A DNA stretch of 64,000 bases from Streptomyces cucumeris (GTDB lineage Bacteria; Actinomycetota; Actinomycetes; Streptomycetales; Streptomycetaceae). The stretch is from assembly GCF_024295805.1 (NCBI RefSeq), contig NZ_JANCLX010000001.1, positions 233,891 to 297,890 on the forward strand. The letters are read 5' to 3'. A model generated the notes under the pieces. That model was given only the letters and a program-made list of their open reading frames with translations, did not search any database and was not told the DNA's origin. The translations under genes were made by a program, and so were the position numbers. The first letter of the stretch is position 1; the number at the start of each line of letters is the position of its first letter. Below are positions 63,929-64,000 of this stretch, in pieces.

Positions 63929-64000
63929 GGGGGGGGGGGGGGGGGGGGTGACCGCCCCCCCCCCCCCGGGGGGGGGCGGGGGGGGGGGGCGCCGGGGGGG
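63929..64000. repeat. G/C homopolymer stretch at the end of the window
   Basis: Long runs of G (up to about 20) and C (about 14) with almost no other base. Probably sequence error or an assembly edge; not used for gene calls. Confidence 0.75.

Larger units (their letters stand above)
63752..64000. other. End of window without gene
   Basis: A terminator (63773-63821) is followed by about 100 nt of ordinary GC-rich sequence and then, from 63929, by runs of G and C. No gene is supported. Confidence 0.6.

Overview
The window is high-GC actinobacterial DNA with GTG/TTG starts, purine-rich ribosome sites and strong GC hairpins. It is almost certainly a Streptomyces chromosome. Gene content and order (an XRE-MurA fusion, acnA, an N-acetylglucosamine/chitobiose importer, a ROK regulator, xylFGH, dxs, fatty-acid oxidation genes, RNase D, a LuxR-type orphan regulator, hemE, hemG, hemQ) match what I remember of the Streptomyces coelicolor SCO5998 to SCO604x core region. 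That comparison is from memory and was not computed. I see no tRNA, rRNA, CRISPR array, transposase or prophage. This is ordinary vertically inherited chromosome with lineage-specific insertions.

Layout. 1-6250: a truncated serine hydrolase, a secreted DUF1254/DUF1214 protein, and a PucR-type regulator divergent from an acyl-CoA ligase plus an NTF2-like protein; the divergent gap is packed with inverted repeats. 6300-9900: a MurA-like enzyme fused to an XRE DNA-binding domain, a DUF1648 membrane protein with its YtrA-type GntR regulator, and a Uma2 nuclease-fold protein. 9970-16240: a LysR regulator, aconitase with an elaborate upstream region, an acetyltransferase and an NAD-dependent epimerase. 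16295-19032: a three-gene unit built around a DUF1023 hydrolase and a small helical protein, resembling type VII secretion-associated genes. 19182-23750: a very large secreted GH92 glycosidase with a perfect LacI-type operator at its start, and a repeat-containing lipoprotein.

24094-32626 is a sugar-uptake block: ngcEFG (no ATPase gene, so a shared ATPase is presumed), a ROK regulator, and the complete xylose-type importer xylFGH. 32796-38055: dxs, an amino-acid permease, a NYN/PIN-like protein and a predicted beta-propeller protein. 38163-43726: fatty-acid beta-oxidation (thiolase plus multifunctional FadB), RNase D and a response regulator. 44028-51110 is a haem block: DUF3000 divergent from hemE, an unrecognised protein with three copies of a Cys/His signature, a flavin disulfide-reductase-like enzyme, then hemG and hemQ, overlapping by 4 nt.

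51149-63751: a secreted tripeptidyl-aminopeptidase-like protein; an operon with a DUF692 (multinuclear non-haem iron oxidase, MNIO) enzyme, a TIGR04222 membrane protein ending in a Cys-Gly-Ser repeat, and a second TIGR04222 protein; a class A penicillin-binding protein whose transpeptidase catalytic motifs look lost; a polysaccharide-deacetylase-like protein; a GT-C-like membrane protein; and a membrane molybdopterin oxidoreductase with a small partner. The MNIO/TIGR04222 operon is the best candidate for an unusual system: the enzyme family is known to modify cysteines in peptides, and its neighbour carries eight cysteines in a low-complexity tail.

Two stretches (about 14165-14240 and 63929-64000) are runs of G and C that look like sequencing or assembly artefacts. 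One of them probably corrupts the 3' end of the acetyltransferase gene.
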